Positions 1 through 7,802 of a DNA stretch of 64,000 nucleotides are shown here, piece by piece. The stretch is taken from assembly GCA_017480345.1 (NCBI GenBank), contig JAFVAU010000006.1, positions 1 to 64,000 of the forward strand, read 5' to 3'. Position 1 is the stretch's first letter, and every line of letters starts with the position of its first letter. The DNA comes from Bacteroidales bacterium (GTDB taxonomy: Bacteria; Bacteroidota; Bacteroidia; Bacteroidales; UBA932). A model generated the notes under the pieces. The model ran no database searches, had not been told where the DNA came from, and was given only the letters and a program-made list of their open reading frames with translations. The translations under genes were made by a program, and so were the position numbers.

Positions 1-2
1 TT

Positions 3-92
3 CGATTCATCGATGACTACAACTATCACCGTCATCACCAGGGAATCGACCGACAGATACCAAGCAAGCTCTACCTACGGTCGGCTGCTTGA
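3..92 (+). pseudogene. C-terminal end of an rve-type (DDE) transposase, cut by the window edge
   Basis: Reading frame 3 is open from the window edge to a TGA at 90-92 and encodes 29 residues that begin RFIDDYNYHRHHQGIDRQIP. A YNxxRxHQGI...P..LY tail is typical of the last helix of integrase-core transposases of the IS3/IS481 type. Only the end is present, so the exact family and whether the element is intact cannot be judged. I could not identify a terminal inverted repeat downstream with confidence. The other two forward frames give no recognisable protein. Confidence 0.6.
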
Positions 93-172
93 CATTAACT
101 AACAACAGGACGGTACCTGTCTAAAAAACGGAAGTACTATAACTGCAACGGTACTCAGCCTGTTTTGTGCGT

Positions 173-208
173 TTTGCTTATTCGTCGGAATAATTGTATA
201 TTCGTCGG
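173..208 (+). promoter_or_regulatory. Probable dinB promoter with a 10-bp direct repeat
   Basis: TATTCGTCGG occurs at 179-188 and again at 199-208, one 20-bp period apart. A TTTG at 173-176 and a near-consensus -7 box TATATTCG at 197-204 (consensus TAnnTTTG) are 20 bp apart, the usual Bacteroidetes spacing. The second repeat overlaps the -7 box and the first lies in the spacer. This is where a repressor of a damage-inducible polymerase would be expected to sit. The operator role is inferred. Confidence 0.4.
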
Positions 209-259
209 GTTTTTTGGAGATTAAAGAATAAATCCTCACCATCTACTGATAAGGCTTGA

Positions 260-1417
260 TTGAAGCGGATCATCTTTCATATTGACGTTAATTCGGCCTT
301 CCTGAGTTGGACGGCCGTGAAGATGCTGGGGGAAGGACACAGCGACATCCGCCTTATCCCTTCCGTGGTGTCCGGGGACCCTTCTGACCGGCGGAGCATC
401 ATCACGGCGGCCTCCATTCCGGCCAAGAAGCTGGGCATCAAGACGGCGCAGCCCGTTTCCATGGCGCTCCGCACCTGTCCCAGCCTGCTCATTGTGAGCG
501 GCGACTGGGCCTGGTACAAGCAGTGTTCGCAGGGTTTTATCGGCATTTGCCGCTCCTATTCTCCCGTGCTGGAGCAATTCTCCATTGATGAGTGCTTCAT
601 TGACATGACTTTCCGTTGCGGCAAGGAGGATCCGGTGACCATCGCCATGCGGCTGAAGGATGAGGTGAAGGGGAAACTGGGCTTTACGGTGAATGTGGGT
701 ATCGGCTCCAACAAGCTGCTGGCCAAGATGGCTTCGGACTTTGAGAAACCGGACAAGGTGCACACCCTCTGGGAAAGCGAGGTGGAGCAGAAGATGTGGC
801 CGCTCCCGGTGCGGGACCTCCTTTGGGTGGGAAAGAAAACCGAAGAAAGGCTCACTTCCTACGGCATCCGTACCATCGGCCAGCTGGCAAAGGCCGATTT
901 GGCCTTCCTCACGCGGCTGGTGGGCAGCAAGTTCGCCGCCCAATTGCACGAGAATGCCAACGGGCGGGACCGTTCGCCCGTGGAGACGGAGACCCAGGAG
1001 GCCAAGAGCTATAGCGCGGAAAGGACTTTCTCCAAGGACCTGCTGGACCCCAAGGACATTGACAAGGCGCTGTTCAACGTGGCCTGCATCGTGGCGCACC
1101 GTATCCGGAAAGACAAGTTCCGGGCCTCCACGGTGTCCATGTTCGTGAAATACAAAGACTTTTCCGTGTCCCAGAAACAGTGCCAGACAGACATTCCCAC
1201 GGACGTGACGGCCGTCATCCTCAATGAGGCGCGGAGGCTTCTTCCGGAGGCCTGGGACGGGAAGACGCCCATCCGGCAGATTGGCCTGGGGGTATCCAAG
1301 CTCACGCACGATTCCGCCATCCAGATGTCCCTTTTCGAAGACCCCAAGATGGAGTATTACCGGGAGTGGGACCGTAAGTATGACGAGGAAAAACTCAAGA
1401 AAAATGCAGACAGATAA
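260..1417 (+). CDS. dinB: DNA polymerase IV, Y-family translesion polymerase
   Basis: A 385-residue Y-family DNA polymerase, which copies across damaged template at the cost of accuracy. The N-terminus carries the metal-binding IDVNSAF motif (about residues 8-14) and the catalytic SIDE at about 108-111, followed by palm/thumb, helix-hairpin-helix and little-finger regions; the length is normal. The start is TTG at 260, chosen because the IDVN motif must follow within a few residues and no other start lies in frame; an AAGG lies 6 nt upstream. The EamA transporter gene overlaps its end by 14 bp, so the two are probably co-transcribed. The upstream direct repeat suggests damage-type control. 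Confidence 0.93.
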   Translation: MKRIIFHIDVNSAFLSWTAVKMLGEGHSDIRLIPSVVSGDPSDRRSIITAASIPAKKLGIKTAQPVSMALRTCPSLLIVSGDWAWYKQCSQGFIGICRSYSPVLEQFSIDECFIDMTFRCGKEDPVTIAMRLKDEVKGKLGFTVNVGIGSNKLLAKMASDFEKPDKVHTLWESEVEQKMWPLPVRDLLWVGKKTEERLTSYGIRTIGQLAKADLAFLTRLVGSKFAAQLHENANGRDRSPVETETQEAKSYSAERTFSKDLLDPKDIDKALFNVACIVAHRIRKDKFRASTVSMFVKYKDFSVSQKQCQTDIPTDVTAVILNEARRLLPEAWDGKTPIRQIGLGVSKLTHDSAIQMSLFEDPKMEYYREWDRKYDEEKLKKNADR

Positions 1418-2312
1418 ACTCAAAGGGCACCTTTCCATTGCAGCGGCCTACACCATCTTCGGCCTTAATCTGGTGTTCTGCAAGGACATTGCAAATTCCC
1501 ATACGGTGTCTCCGTATGTGCTCTTTACCCTGCGGGCCATCGGGGCCAGCGCCCTGTTCTGGCTGCTGTCGCTTTTCATGCCCCGGGAAAAGGTGGAAAA
1601 GGGAGATTACTGGAAGATTGCCGCCGCCTCCCTGGTAGGGCTCTTTATCCCGCAGATGACTTTCCTCATGGCCATTACCATGACATCGGCCATCGATACC
1701 GCCATCATAGGCACCTTGGGGCCCATTTTCACGATGATTTTCGCCTTCCTCTTCCTGGGGGAGCCCATCACGGGGAAGAAGGCCGGCGGCGTGGCCCTGA
1801 GCTTTGCCGGCATCCTTTTCCTCATTTTCAACTCCGTCCATGGGGGCGGGGCCTCCGTGACATCGCCCTGGGGCGTGGTGCTCCTGCTGGTGAACAGCCT
1901 CAGCTTTTCGCTCTATCTGGGCGTCTTCCGACCGCTGATTTCCAAGTACAGCGTGGTCACCTTCATGAAGTGGACCTTCCTCTTCTCCCTGCTGGTGTCG
2001 CTGCCCTTGTCGGCCAAGGGCCTTGTGACAACGGACTTTGCCGCCATTCCGGTGAATGTGCGCTGGGAGATAGGCTATCTTATCTTCTTTGCCACCTTCG
2101 TGGCCTACTTCCTGATTCCGTACGGCCAGAAGTTCATCCGGCCCACCCTGGTGAGCATGTATTCCTACGTCCAGCCCATCATTGCCGCCATCGTGAGCAT
2201 CTGGGCCGGACTGGACACCCTCACCTGGCAGAAGGTCCTTGCCTCCTGCCTTGTGGTGGGAGGCGTAGTGCTGGTGAGCAAGAGCCGCGCGGCGGGAGAA
2301 GAAAAGGCATAA
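1404..2312 (+). CDS. EamA/DMT-family membrane transporter
   Basis: A 302-residue protein with about ten hydrophobic segments in two EamA repeats, the drug/metabolite transporter fold, located in the inner membrane. The second half ends with the typical YSYVQPIIAAIVS segment. The ATG at 1404 is used because it lies 14 bp inside the end of dinB and starts the protein just before the first membrane helix; the longer frame upstream is the dinB shadow. The substrate is unknown; relatives export amino acids, metabolites or drugs. The next genes face the other way, so this probably ends the transcript. Confidence 0.88.
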   Translation: MQTDKLKGHLSIAAAYTIFGLNLVFCKDIANSHTVSPYVLFTLRAIGASALFWLLSLFMPREKVEKGDYWKIAAASLVGLFIPQMTFLMAITMTSAIDTAIIGTLGPIFTMIFAFLFLGEPITGKKAGGVALSFAGILFLIFNSVHGGGASVTSPWGVVLLLVNSLSFSLYLGVFRPLISKYSVVTFMKWTFLFSLLVSLPLSAKGLVTTDFAAIPVNVRWEIGYLIFFATFVAYFLIPYGQKFIRPTLVSMYSYVQPIIAAIVSIWAGLDTLTWQKVLASCLVVGGVVLVSKSRAAGEEKA

Positions 2313-2357
2313 AAATTTTTTGTAAGTAAGTGTCTTCCAGACCGTTACAAAACACCG

Positions 2358-2456
2358 CCAGCCCGAAGAGTCCTTTTTATCGGCCTTCGGGCTGGAAGCA
2401 TTTTGCAAAGTGGCTGTGTATTAAACACTTGGCACTTGCGCCAAAGCCTGGCGCAA
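2358..2456. terminator. Two hairpins between convergent genes
   Basis: An 11-bp perfect inverted repeat (CCAGCCCGAAG at 2358-2368, CTTCGGGCTGG at 2385-2395) with a 16-nt loop is followed by an 8-bp inverted repeat (TTGCGCCA at 2436-2443, TGGCGCAA at 2449-2456) with a 5-nt loop. They lie between the rightward transporter gene and the leftward small membrane-protein gene. They have no long T tract, so termination is an inference from position. Confidence 0.5.
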
Positions 2457-2475
2457 ACGCGTTATGGCAACATCG

Positions 2476-2679
2476 TCATCTCTCCTTGGTAAAAACGTAC
2501 ACTGCCAAAGTAGGTAGAACGACCAGAAGAATTAACGAAATCTCCACCAACCAGTAGGAGCCGAAATAATCCACCAGCGTCTGGAATTTCAAGACGCCGT
2601 CCACCAGAAAGACCAAGAGGGCGAACCAGCAGACAAAAAATATTGCTGCAAACTTGAGTTTTCTCTTTTTCAGTTTCAT
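2476..2679 (-). CDS. Small two-helix membrane protein
   Basis: A 67-residue protein with a basic N-terminus (MKLKKRKLK) and two hydrophobic helices at about residues 10-30 and 42-62. It is not recognised as a named family. The ATG overlaps the TAA of the HerA-like ATPase gene by one base (TAATG), so translation is probably coupled. It may anchor or modulate its neighbour, but that is inference from position only. The overlap, and an open frame with sensible topology, support it as a real gene. Confidence 0.6.
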   Translation of the reverse strand: MKLKKRKLKFAAIFFVCWFALLVFLVDGVLKFQTLVDYFGSYWLVEISLILLVVLPTLAVYVFTKER

Positions 2680-4316
2680 TATTTCACTAGATTTCCCAGA
2701 ATGCTGCGGGTGAGCTCTTTGGTGAGGGTGCTGGTGGCACTCTTGGTGGCCTTGGTCACCATCTTGGAACCGGTGGAGGTGGTGCTCTTCTTCTTGGTGC
2801 CAGTGACCTTGGAGGTGACGGCGTCCGTGGCGGCGGCAACGGCCACGCCGGTGACGGCGCTCAGCACGGATTTGAGCACCTTGGAGGCAATGCTGTTCTT
2901 GGCTTTCTTGGCCTTTTCCTTCTCCAGCTTCTCCTGCTCCTTGGCCAGACGGGCCTGCTCCTTGGCCTGAGCGGCGGCCTGCTTTTCGGCCTCGGCGGCA
3001 GCCTCAATCTCGGCCTTCTGGCGCTCCGCCTCCAGGGTGGCGGCGGTGATGAGCTCGTAGGCGCTTTCGCGGTCGATGGGGTTGTCGTATCGGCCATAAA
3101 GGCGGCTGCGCTTGATAAGCGTCTCCCGCTCGCCCTCGGAAATGGCGCCAATCTGGCTCAGCGGGAAGAGAATCTTGGCGCGCTCCACGATGGAAGGCGT
3201 GCCCTTCTCGTCCAGGAAGGAAACCAGGGCTTCGCCGGTACCCAGCTCCAACAAGGTCTCGTAGGTTTTGAAGGCGGGGTTGGGGCGGAAGGTATCGGCC
3301 GCCACCTTCACGGCCTTCTGGTCCTGCGGCGTGTAGGCGCGTAGGGCATGCTGCACGCGGTTGCCCAGCTGGCCCAGGATGTTGGAAGGAATATCCGTGG
3401 GGCTCTGGGTGATGAACCAGATGCCCACGCCCTTGGAACGGATGAGGCGGATTACCTGCTCAATCTTGTCCGTGAGGGCCTTGGACGTGCCGTCAAATAG
3501 CATGTGGGCCTCGTCAAAGAAGAAGACCAGCTTGGGCTTGTCCATCTCTCCCACTTCCGGCAGGGTGGCGTACAGCTCGGAGAGCAGCCAGAGCAGGAAG
3601 GTGGAGTAGAGCTTGGGCTGGAGCATGAGTTTGTCGGCCGCCAGCACGTTCATGATGCCCTTTCCGCCCTCGCACTGCAGGAGGTCGTAGATATCAAAGT
3701 CCGGCTCTCCGAAGAACTTCTCCGCACCCTGGTTCTCCAAGGCCAGGAGGGCCCGCTGGATGGCGCCCACGGAGGCGGCGGTCACATTGCCGTATTGGGT
3801 GGTGTATTCGGCCGCATTCTGGCCCACAAAGTTGAGCATGGCCCTAAGGTCCTTCATGTCAATGAGAAGGAGGCCGTTTTCATCGGCAATCTTGAAGACG
3901 ATGTTCAGCACGCCGGTCTGGGTTTCATTGAGGCCCATCAGGCGGCCCAGCATGTCCGGGCCCATGCGGGAGATGGTGGAACGCATGGGGTGGCCCTGCT
4001 CTCCGTAAACGTCAAAAAAGCGCACCGGGCAGCTCTGGAACTGAGGGTCGGAGATGCCGAATTCCGGCAGGCGCTTCTCAATGAAGCCGGAGAGCTTGCC
4101 CACCTGGGAGATGCCACTGAGGTCTCCCTTCATATCGGCCATGAAGCAGGGGACGCCGTCTTGGCAGAAAGTCTCTGCCAATACCTGCAGGGTGACGGTT
4201 TTACCGGTACCGGTGGCACCGGCGATGAGTCCGTGACGGCAAGCCATCTTGCTCACCAGGGAGAGGGGTCCGTTGGAGGAGTGGGCAATGTACAGCCCTC
4301 TTTCTTTGTCCAGCAT
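2679..4316 (-). CDS. HerA-like (DUF853) P-loop ATPase
   Basis: A 545-residue ATPase of the DUF853/YjgR branch of HerA-FtsK helicase-like proteins. Walker A GATGTGKT is at residues 33-40 and Walker B FFFDEAH at about 265-271, followed by the RSKGVGIWFITQSP sensor segment typical of the family. After about residue 430 comes a Lys/Glu/Ala-rich coiled-coil stretch and an Ala/Thr/Ser/Lys-rich tail. The cellular role of the family is poorly defined; an ATP-driven action on DNA is assumed from homology. It lies 2 bp after cstA and is coupled to the small membrane protein downstream. Confidence 0.85.
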   Translation of the reverse strand: MLDKERGLYIAHSSNGPLSLVSKMACRHGLIAGATGTGKTVTLQVLAETFCQDGVPCFMADMKGDLSGISQVGKLSGFIEKRLPEFGISDPQFQSCPVRFFDVYGEQGHPMRSTISRMGPDMLGRLMGLNETQTGVLNIVFKIADENGLLLIDMKDLRAMLNFVGQNAAEYTTQYGNVTAASVGAIQRALLALENQGAEKFFGEPDFDIYDLLQCEGGKGIMNVLAADKLMLQPKLYSTFLLWLLSELYATLPEVGEMDKPKLVFFFDEAHMLFDGTSKALTDKIEQVIRLIRSKGVGIWFITQSPTDIPSNILGQLGNRVQHALRAYTPQDQKAVKVAADTFRPNPAFKTYETLLELGTGEALVSFLDEKGTPSIVERAKILFPLSQIGAISEGERETLIKRSRLYGRYDNPIDRESAYELITAATLEAERQKAEIEAAAEAEKQAAAQAKEQARLAKEQEKLEKEKAKKAKNSIASKVLKSVLSAVTGVAVAAATDAVTSKVTGTKKKSTTSTGSKMVTKATKSATSTLTKELTRSILGNLVK

Positions 4317-4318
4317 AG

Positions 4319-5776
4319 TTATTTTCTGTTTTTACGATAATTCCAAATATAGAAGCCCGGGAAGGCAAAGATGGCCGATACCGCCGCAATCCAGGGCGTA
4401 TACTCCTGAGGCAGGCCGAATCCGATCTTGTCCACCAGGATAAAAGTAATGCATACAGCTGTCATGAACACGGCCGGAATCATTGTCACCAGGAACCACC
4501 AGCCCTTTTTCTCCTTCTCCAGATAAGTGGTGGCCGTCCACAGCATGATAGCGGCCAGCGCCTGGTTGCTCCAGCCAAAGTAACGCCAGATAACATTGAA
4601 ACCGTTGGCATCGGAGATGTTGTACCACAGCAGGAAGGCCGATATCGCAAAGAGCGGAATGGCAAGCATGAGGCGGCTGGCAAGCTTTTTCTGGGGCAGA
4701 TGCAAAAAGTCTGCGATGATGAGCCGGGCGCTGCGGAAAGCCGTATCTCCGGAAGTGATGGGAGCGGCCACCACGCCCAGCACAGCCAAAATGCCACCGG
4801 CCAGGCCCAGCCAGCCCTTGGAAACCTTGGTAACCACAGTAGGAGCGGCTGCGCTGATGTCCGAGCCCACCTGGGCGGCACCGCCGTCGAAGAAGAACCA
4901 GGAGGCCACCGCCGCCCAGATAAGGGCCACAAGGCCTTCAGTAATCATGGAGCCGTAGAAGATGGGGCGTCCCAGCTTCTCATTGTCAATGCAACGGGCC
5001 ATCATGGGGCTCTGCGTGGCATGGAAACCGGAAATGGCACCGCAGGCAATGGTGATGAACAGACATGGGAAAATGGACTGGTCCTTGAGTCCCACCTTGT
5101 CCTGCCAACCGGTAAGGCCGTCCCAGATTTCCGGGAGATGGGGCCACTTCATGAACAGACAGACCATGAGTGCAGCCGCCATGAACAGCAGCGCCACGGC
5201 AAAAACAGGATAAATCTTGCCGATAAGCTTGTCAATGGGCAGCAGCGTGGCAATGACATAATACAGGAAGATGATGCCCACCCACAGCATGATGGAACTC
5301 TCGCTGCCGTCACCGGCCATATCTCCCAGGATAAGGGCCGGGCTGTACACGAACACGGTTCCTACCAGGGCCAGCAAAACCAGGGAGAACACCAGCATGG
5401 CAATCTTGGTGGCCTTGCTCATGTATTTGCCCACCAGTTCGGGGACTCCCACGCCTCCGTTACGCACAGACATCATGCCCACCATATAGTCATGTACGGC
5501 GCCGGCAAAAATGCAGCCGAATACAATCCACAGATAGCTGGCCGGGCCGAATTTGGCTCCCATGATGGCGCCGAAGATGGGCCCTGTTCCGGCAATGTTC
5601 AGGAACTGGACCATAAACACCCGCCAGGAAGGCATCCGGATAAAATCCACGCCGTCGGCCTTGGTGATGGCCGGCGTGGGGCGCTTGGGATCCGGACCGA
5701 ACATCCGTTCCACAAAGGCTCCATAGATGATATAACCCAAAACCAGGGCCACCATGCTGAGAAGAAATGAATACAT
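4319..5776 (-). CDS. cstA: CstA-family carbon-starvation/peptide or pyruvate transporter
   Basis: A 485-residue multi-pass membrane protein. The N-terminal FNIAGTGPIFGAIMGAKFGP segment and the following VHDYMVGMMSVRNGG are hallmarks of CstA, inner-membrane transporters induced by carbon starvation and linked to peptide or pyruvate uptake. The protein is shorter than the enterobacterial form of about 700 residues, but this length is usual in Bacteroidales. Its ATG shares one base with the rsmD TAA (TAATG), so it is the third gene of a leftward set DUF3822-rsmD-cstA-herA-like. The exact substrate cannot be read from the sequence. Confidence 0.88.
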   Translation of the reverse strand: MYSFLLSMVALVLGYIIYGAFVERMFGPDPKRPTPAITKADGVDFIRMPSWRVFMVQFLNIAGTGPIFGAIMGAKFGPASYLWIVFGCIFAGAVHDYMVGMMSVRNGGVGVPELVGKYMSKATKIAMLVFSLVLLALVGTVFVYSPALILGDMAGDGSESSIMLWVGIIFLYYVIATLLPIDKLIGKIYPVFAVALLFMAAALMVCLFMKWPHLPEIWDGLTGWQDKVGLKDQSIFPCLFITIACGAISGFHATQSPMMARCIDNEKLGRPIFYGSMITEGLVALIWAAVASWFFFDGGAAQVGSDISAAAPTVVTKVSKGWLGLAGGILAVLGVVAAPITSGDTAFRSARLIIADFLHLPQKKLASRLMLAIPLFAISAFLLWYNISDANGFNVIWRYFGWSNQALAAIMLWTATTYLEKEKKGWWFLVTMIPAVFMTAVCITFILVDKIGFGLPQEYTPWIAAVSAIFAFPGFYIWNYRKNRK

Positions 5777-6306
5777 TATTCAAAAAAACTAAAATGAACA
5801 CGCCCGTAGTGGCGTTCTTTGACAAAATGGGGATGGTCTGCGAAAGAATGCTCGTCTCCGTGTTCCAGAATGAAGTAGCAGCCCGGGTGCAGCAGGTCCA
5901 GGGAGAAAACAAGGTCCGGGATGCCGGCGAGATTCTCCAGGGCATAGGGAGGATCGGCAAAGATGATGTCGAACTTTTCCCGGCAGATGGGGAGGAAATC
6001 GAAGACGTTGTCCCGCACCATGGTCACGTTCTGCAGACCCAGGCGGGCGGCCTCCGTCTTGATGAAACTGGCATTCTCCCGGGCCATCTCCACGCAGTAG
6101 ACGCGGGAGGCGCTGCGGGAAGCGAATTCAAAGGCAATGGAGCCGGTGCCTCCGAAGAGGTCCAGCACCTTGAGGTCTTCAAATTCGTATTCGTTGTCCA
6201 GGATGTTGAAGAGGCCTTCCTTGGCAAAGTCCGTGGTGGGACGCGCCTTGTAACCGGAAGGCGGCAGAATCACTTTTCCCTTGAGCCTTCCGCCAATGAT
6301 TCTCAT
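5776..6306 (-). CDS. rsmD: 16S rRNA (guanine-966-N2)-methyltransferase RsmD
   Basis: A 176-residue SAM-dependent methyltransferase that modifies 16S rRNA in the small subunit. It opens with MRIIGGRLKG, the usual RsmD start, has the SAM-binding LDLFGGTGS loop at about 48-56 and the catalytic DPPY at 118-121. The ATG at 6306 is chosen over the longer frame because it gives the canonical N-terminus and overlaps the DUF3822 stop as ATGA. The DUF3822-rsmD pairing is familiar from other Bacteroidales. Confidence 0.93.
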   Translation of the reverse strand: MRIIGGRLKGKVILPPSGYKARPTTDFAKEGLFNILDNEYEFEDLKVLDLFGGTGSIAFEFASRSASRVYCVEMARENASFIKTEAARLGLQNVTMVRDNVFDFLPICREKFDIIFADPPYALENLAGIPDLVFSLDLLHPGCYFILEHGDEHSFADHPHFVKERHYGRVHFSFFE

Positions 6307-6992
6307 AGCTGCACCACCCCCTTGAAATAGCGGTACAGGGACATGCTGGCCTCCGAGTCCAGGGGTGTGCGGAAGCACACGGTGGACACTTCCGGATTCA
6401 GCTGCAGCTGCTTGAGACTGAGGAAAAGGAAATACTGGGCCGTGGTGAAGTCCGGGGCCCGGAACACATTGGCCAGGCGGAGGCTCTTGCCCTGGGCGAT
6501 GACCAGATGCAGCCACTCCCCTGCCCAGGAGGCCACAATCTTGTTGTAGTCCTGGATGGAGTCCAGTTGGCTGAGGAGATAGTACATCTCCGGCAGCACA
6601 CGCACCGGCTCCCCGGAAGTGGGAAGCACCGTCTGGGCCATCACCTTGGAAAGGTTCTCCCCGATGGAATTGGAGAAAACCAGCACGGAGGCAAGGGAAG
6701 GGATTTCCATGGTTTCCACAAAATCTCCCTCCTGAAGCGGGCAAACCTCCGAGAGGGCCCCGCGGGCCGACTGGGGGTCGAAAAACACCTCCGGGACCAG
6801 GCACACCTTGGGCGTAAGGAGGGAGATGTCCACCTTGTCGTATCTGTGCTGGAATTCCGGCGTGGTAAAAAGGGTCTCCGGCCCCCGCCAGGAGCGGGGG
6901 TGGAGACCATCTGAAGGATATACCTTAAAAGAATATCCACTCAAGGAAACTTGAATGGATATTCCTGTATATGTCCGAGGGGCGGAGTCCAT
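6303..6992 (-). CDS. DUF3822-family protein
   Basis: A 229-residue soluble protein matching the Bacteroidetes-restricted DUF3822 family, which typically precedes rsmD. The function is unknown; an actin/FtsA-like fold has been suggested for such proteins, but I see no ATP-binding motif I could defend. There is no signal peptide or membrane helix. Its end overlaps the rsmD start by 4 bp (ATGA). Eight bases separate its start from the next gene upstream, so it belongs to the same leftward transcript. Confidence 0.75.
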   Translation of the reverse strand: MDSAPRTYTGISIQVSLSGYSFKVYPSDGLHPRSWRGPETLFTTPEFQHRYDKVDISLLTPKVCLVPEVFFDPQSARGALSEVCPLQEGDFVETMEIPSLASVLVFSNSIGENLSKVMAQTVLPTSGEPVRVLPEMYYLLSQLDSIQDYNKIVASWAGEWLHLVIAQGKSLRLANVFRAPDFTTAQYFLFLSLKQLQLNPEVSTVCFRTPLDSEASMSLYRYFKGVVQL

Positions 6993-7000
6993 AGAAGGAA

Positions 7001-7702
7001 CTACTCCCAGTTACCGGCGTTGTTGTTAGGAGCGGTTACGCTACCCACCTGCAGGCCTTCGTACTTGTTCTGGTCCTTGCGCTCGGCGTCCAGGTTGATG
7101 CGGAGCTGGTTGTCCAGGCCTTTGCACAGGGCCTTGTAAGGCATACGGGCCTCAAACAGCGGAACGTGCACACCGGATACGAGCTTGATGGTGGATTCCA
7201 TCTCCGTTTTGGCGCCTCCGGAGAAAGGAATGTAGTACAGGGAGTCTATGCAGAAATCCGGACGGCTCACGAAGAGGGTGTCCTTCACGGGAATCTGGGT
7301 GGTAACGGAGTACACCACGGGAGTTCCCTTGGCATAGGCTTCCTGGAGTTTCTCCAGCATCTGGTCTGCCTTGAGTTTCTTGTTGGCCTTCTTGATGGCC
7401 TCGGTGTTGGCAACGGCCACGGAGTCATCCATGGAGCCGATCTGCATCACGATGTTCATCTTACCGGTCTCGTAGAACATCTTGAGGGAGTCTACAGTGG
7501 GGCTGAAGCGACCGGTTTCACTCTTGAAAGCGACCTGCAGGGTGCGGATGTCTTTCAGGCGCTGGATGGCCACCTGGGAACGGGCGGCTACCTCCTTGTT
7601 GAACTTTACCGGCTTCTGCACACTCTTGACGGTGAGCCAGGCAAGAAGAACGATAAGGGCTGCCAGGGCGCACTCAACGGCGATTTTAACTGTTTTGTTC
7701 AT
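7001..7702 (-). CDS. Single-pass membrane protein of unknown function
   Basis: A 233-residue protein with one N-terminal membrane helix (about residues 7-25) and a periplasmic remainder. The segment after the helix (RLKDIRTLQVAFKSETGRF) resembles the N-terminal helix of pilin-like proteins, but there is no prepilin peptidase site. The rest has no motif I recognise. It is the first gene of the leftward set leading to DUF3822, rsmD and cstA, with its own -7 box just upstream (7737-7744). Confidence 0.7.
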   Translation of the reverse strand: MNKTVKIAVECALAALIVLLAWLTVKSVQKPVKFNKEVAARSQVAIQRLKDIRTLQVAFKSETGRFSPTVDSLKMFYETGKMNIVMQIGSMDDSVAVANTEAIKKANKKLKADQMLEKLQEAYAKGTPVVYSVTTQIPVKDTLFVSRPDFCIDSLYYIPFSGGAKTEMESTIKLVSGVHVPLFEARMPYKALCKGLDNQLRINLDAERKDQNKYEGLQVGSVTAPNNNAGNWE

Positions 7703-7736
7703 TATTTTAGTGTTTTATAATTTTCCAAACTTCCGA

Positions 7737-7785
7737 CAAAGTTAACAAAATGATTTCTCAAAAGCAATAATCTTTTGTAAATTTG
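7737..7785. promoter_or_regulatory. Divergent promoters between 7702 (-) and nrnA (+)
   Basis: On the minus strand TAACTTTG (plus coordinates 7737-7744) matches the Bacteroidetes -7 box, about 35 bp before the leftward gene. On the plus strand TAAATTTG at 7778-7785 lies 17 bp before the nrnA ATG. The two face apart across a roughly 100-bp AT-rich gap. The -33 elements are weak. Confidence 0.5.
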
Positions 7786-7802
7786 CCATCGCAAATTGTT
7801 TC

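Noticed and set aside
1-259. An intact insertion sequence at the left edge
   Set aside because: Only the last 29 codons of a transposase are inside the window and no terminal repeat could be identified.
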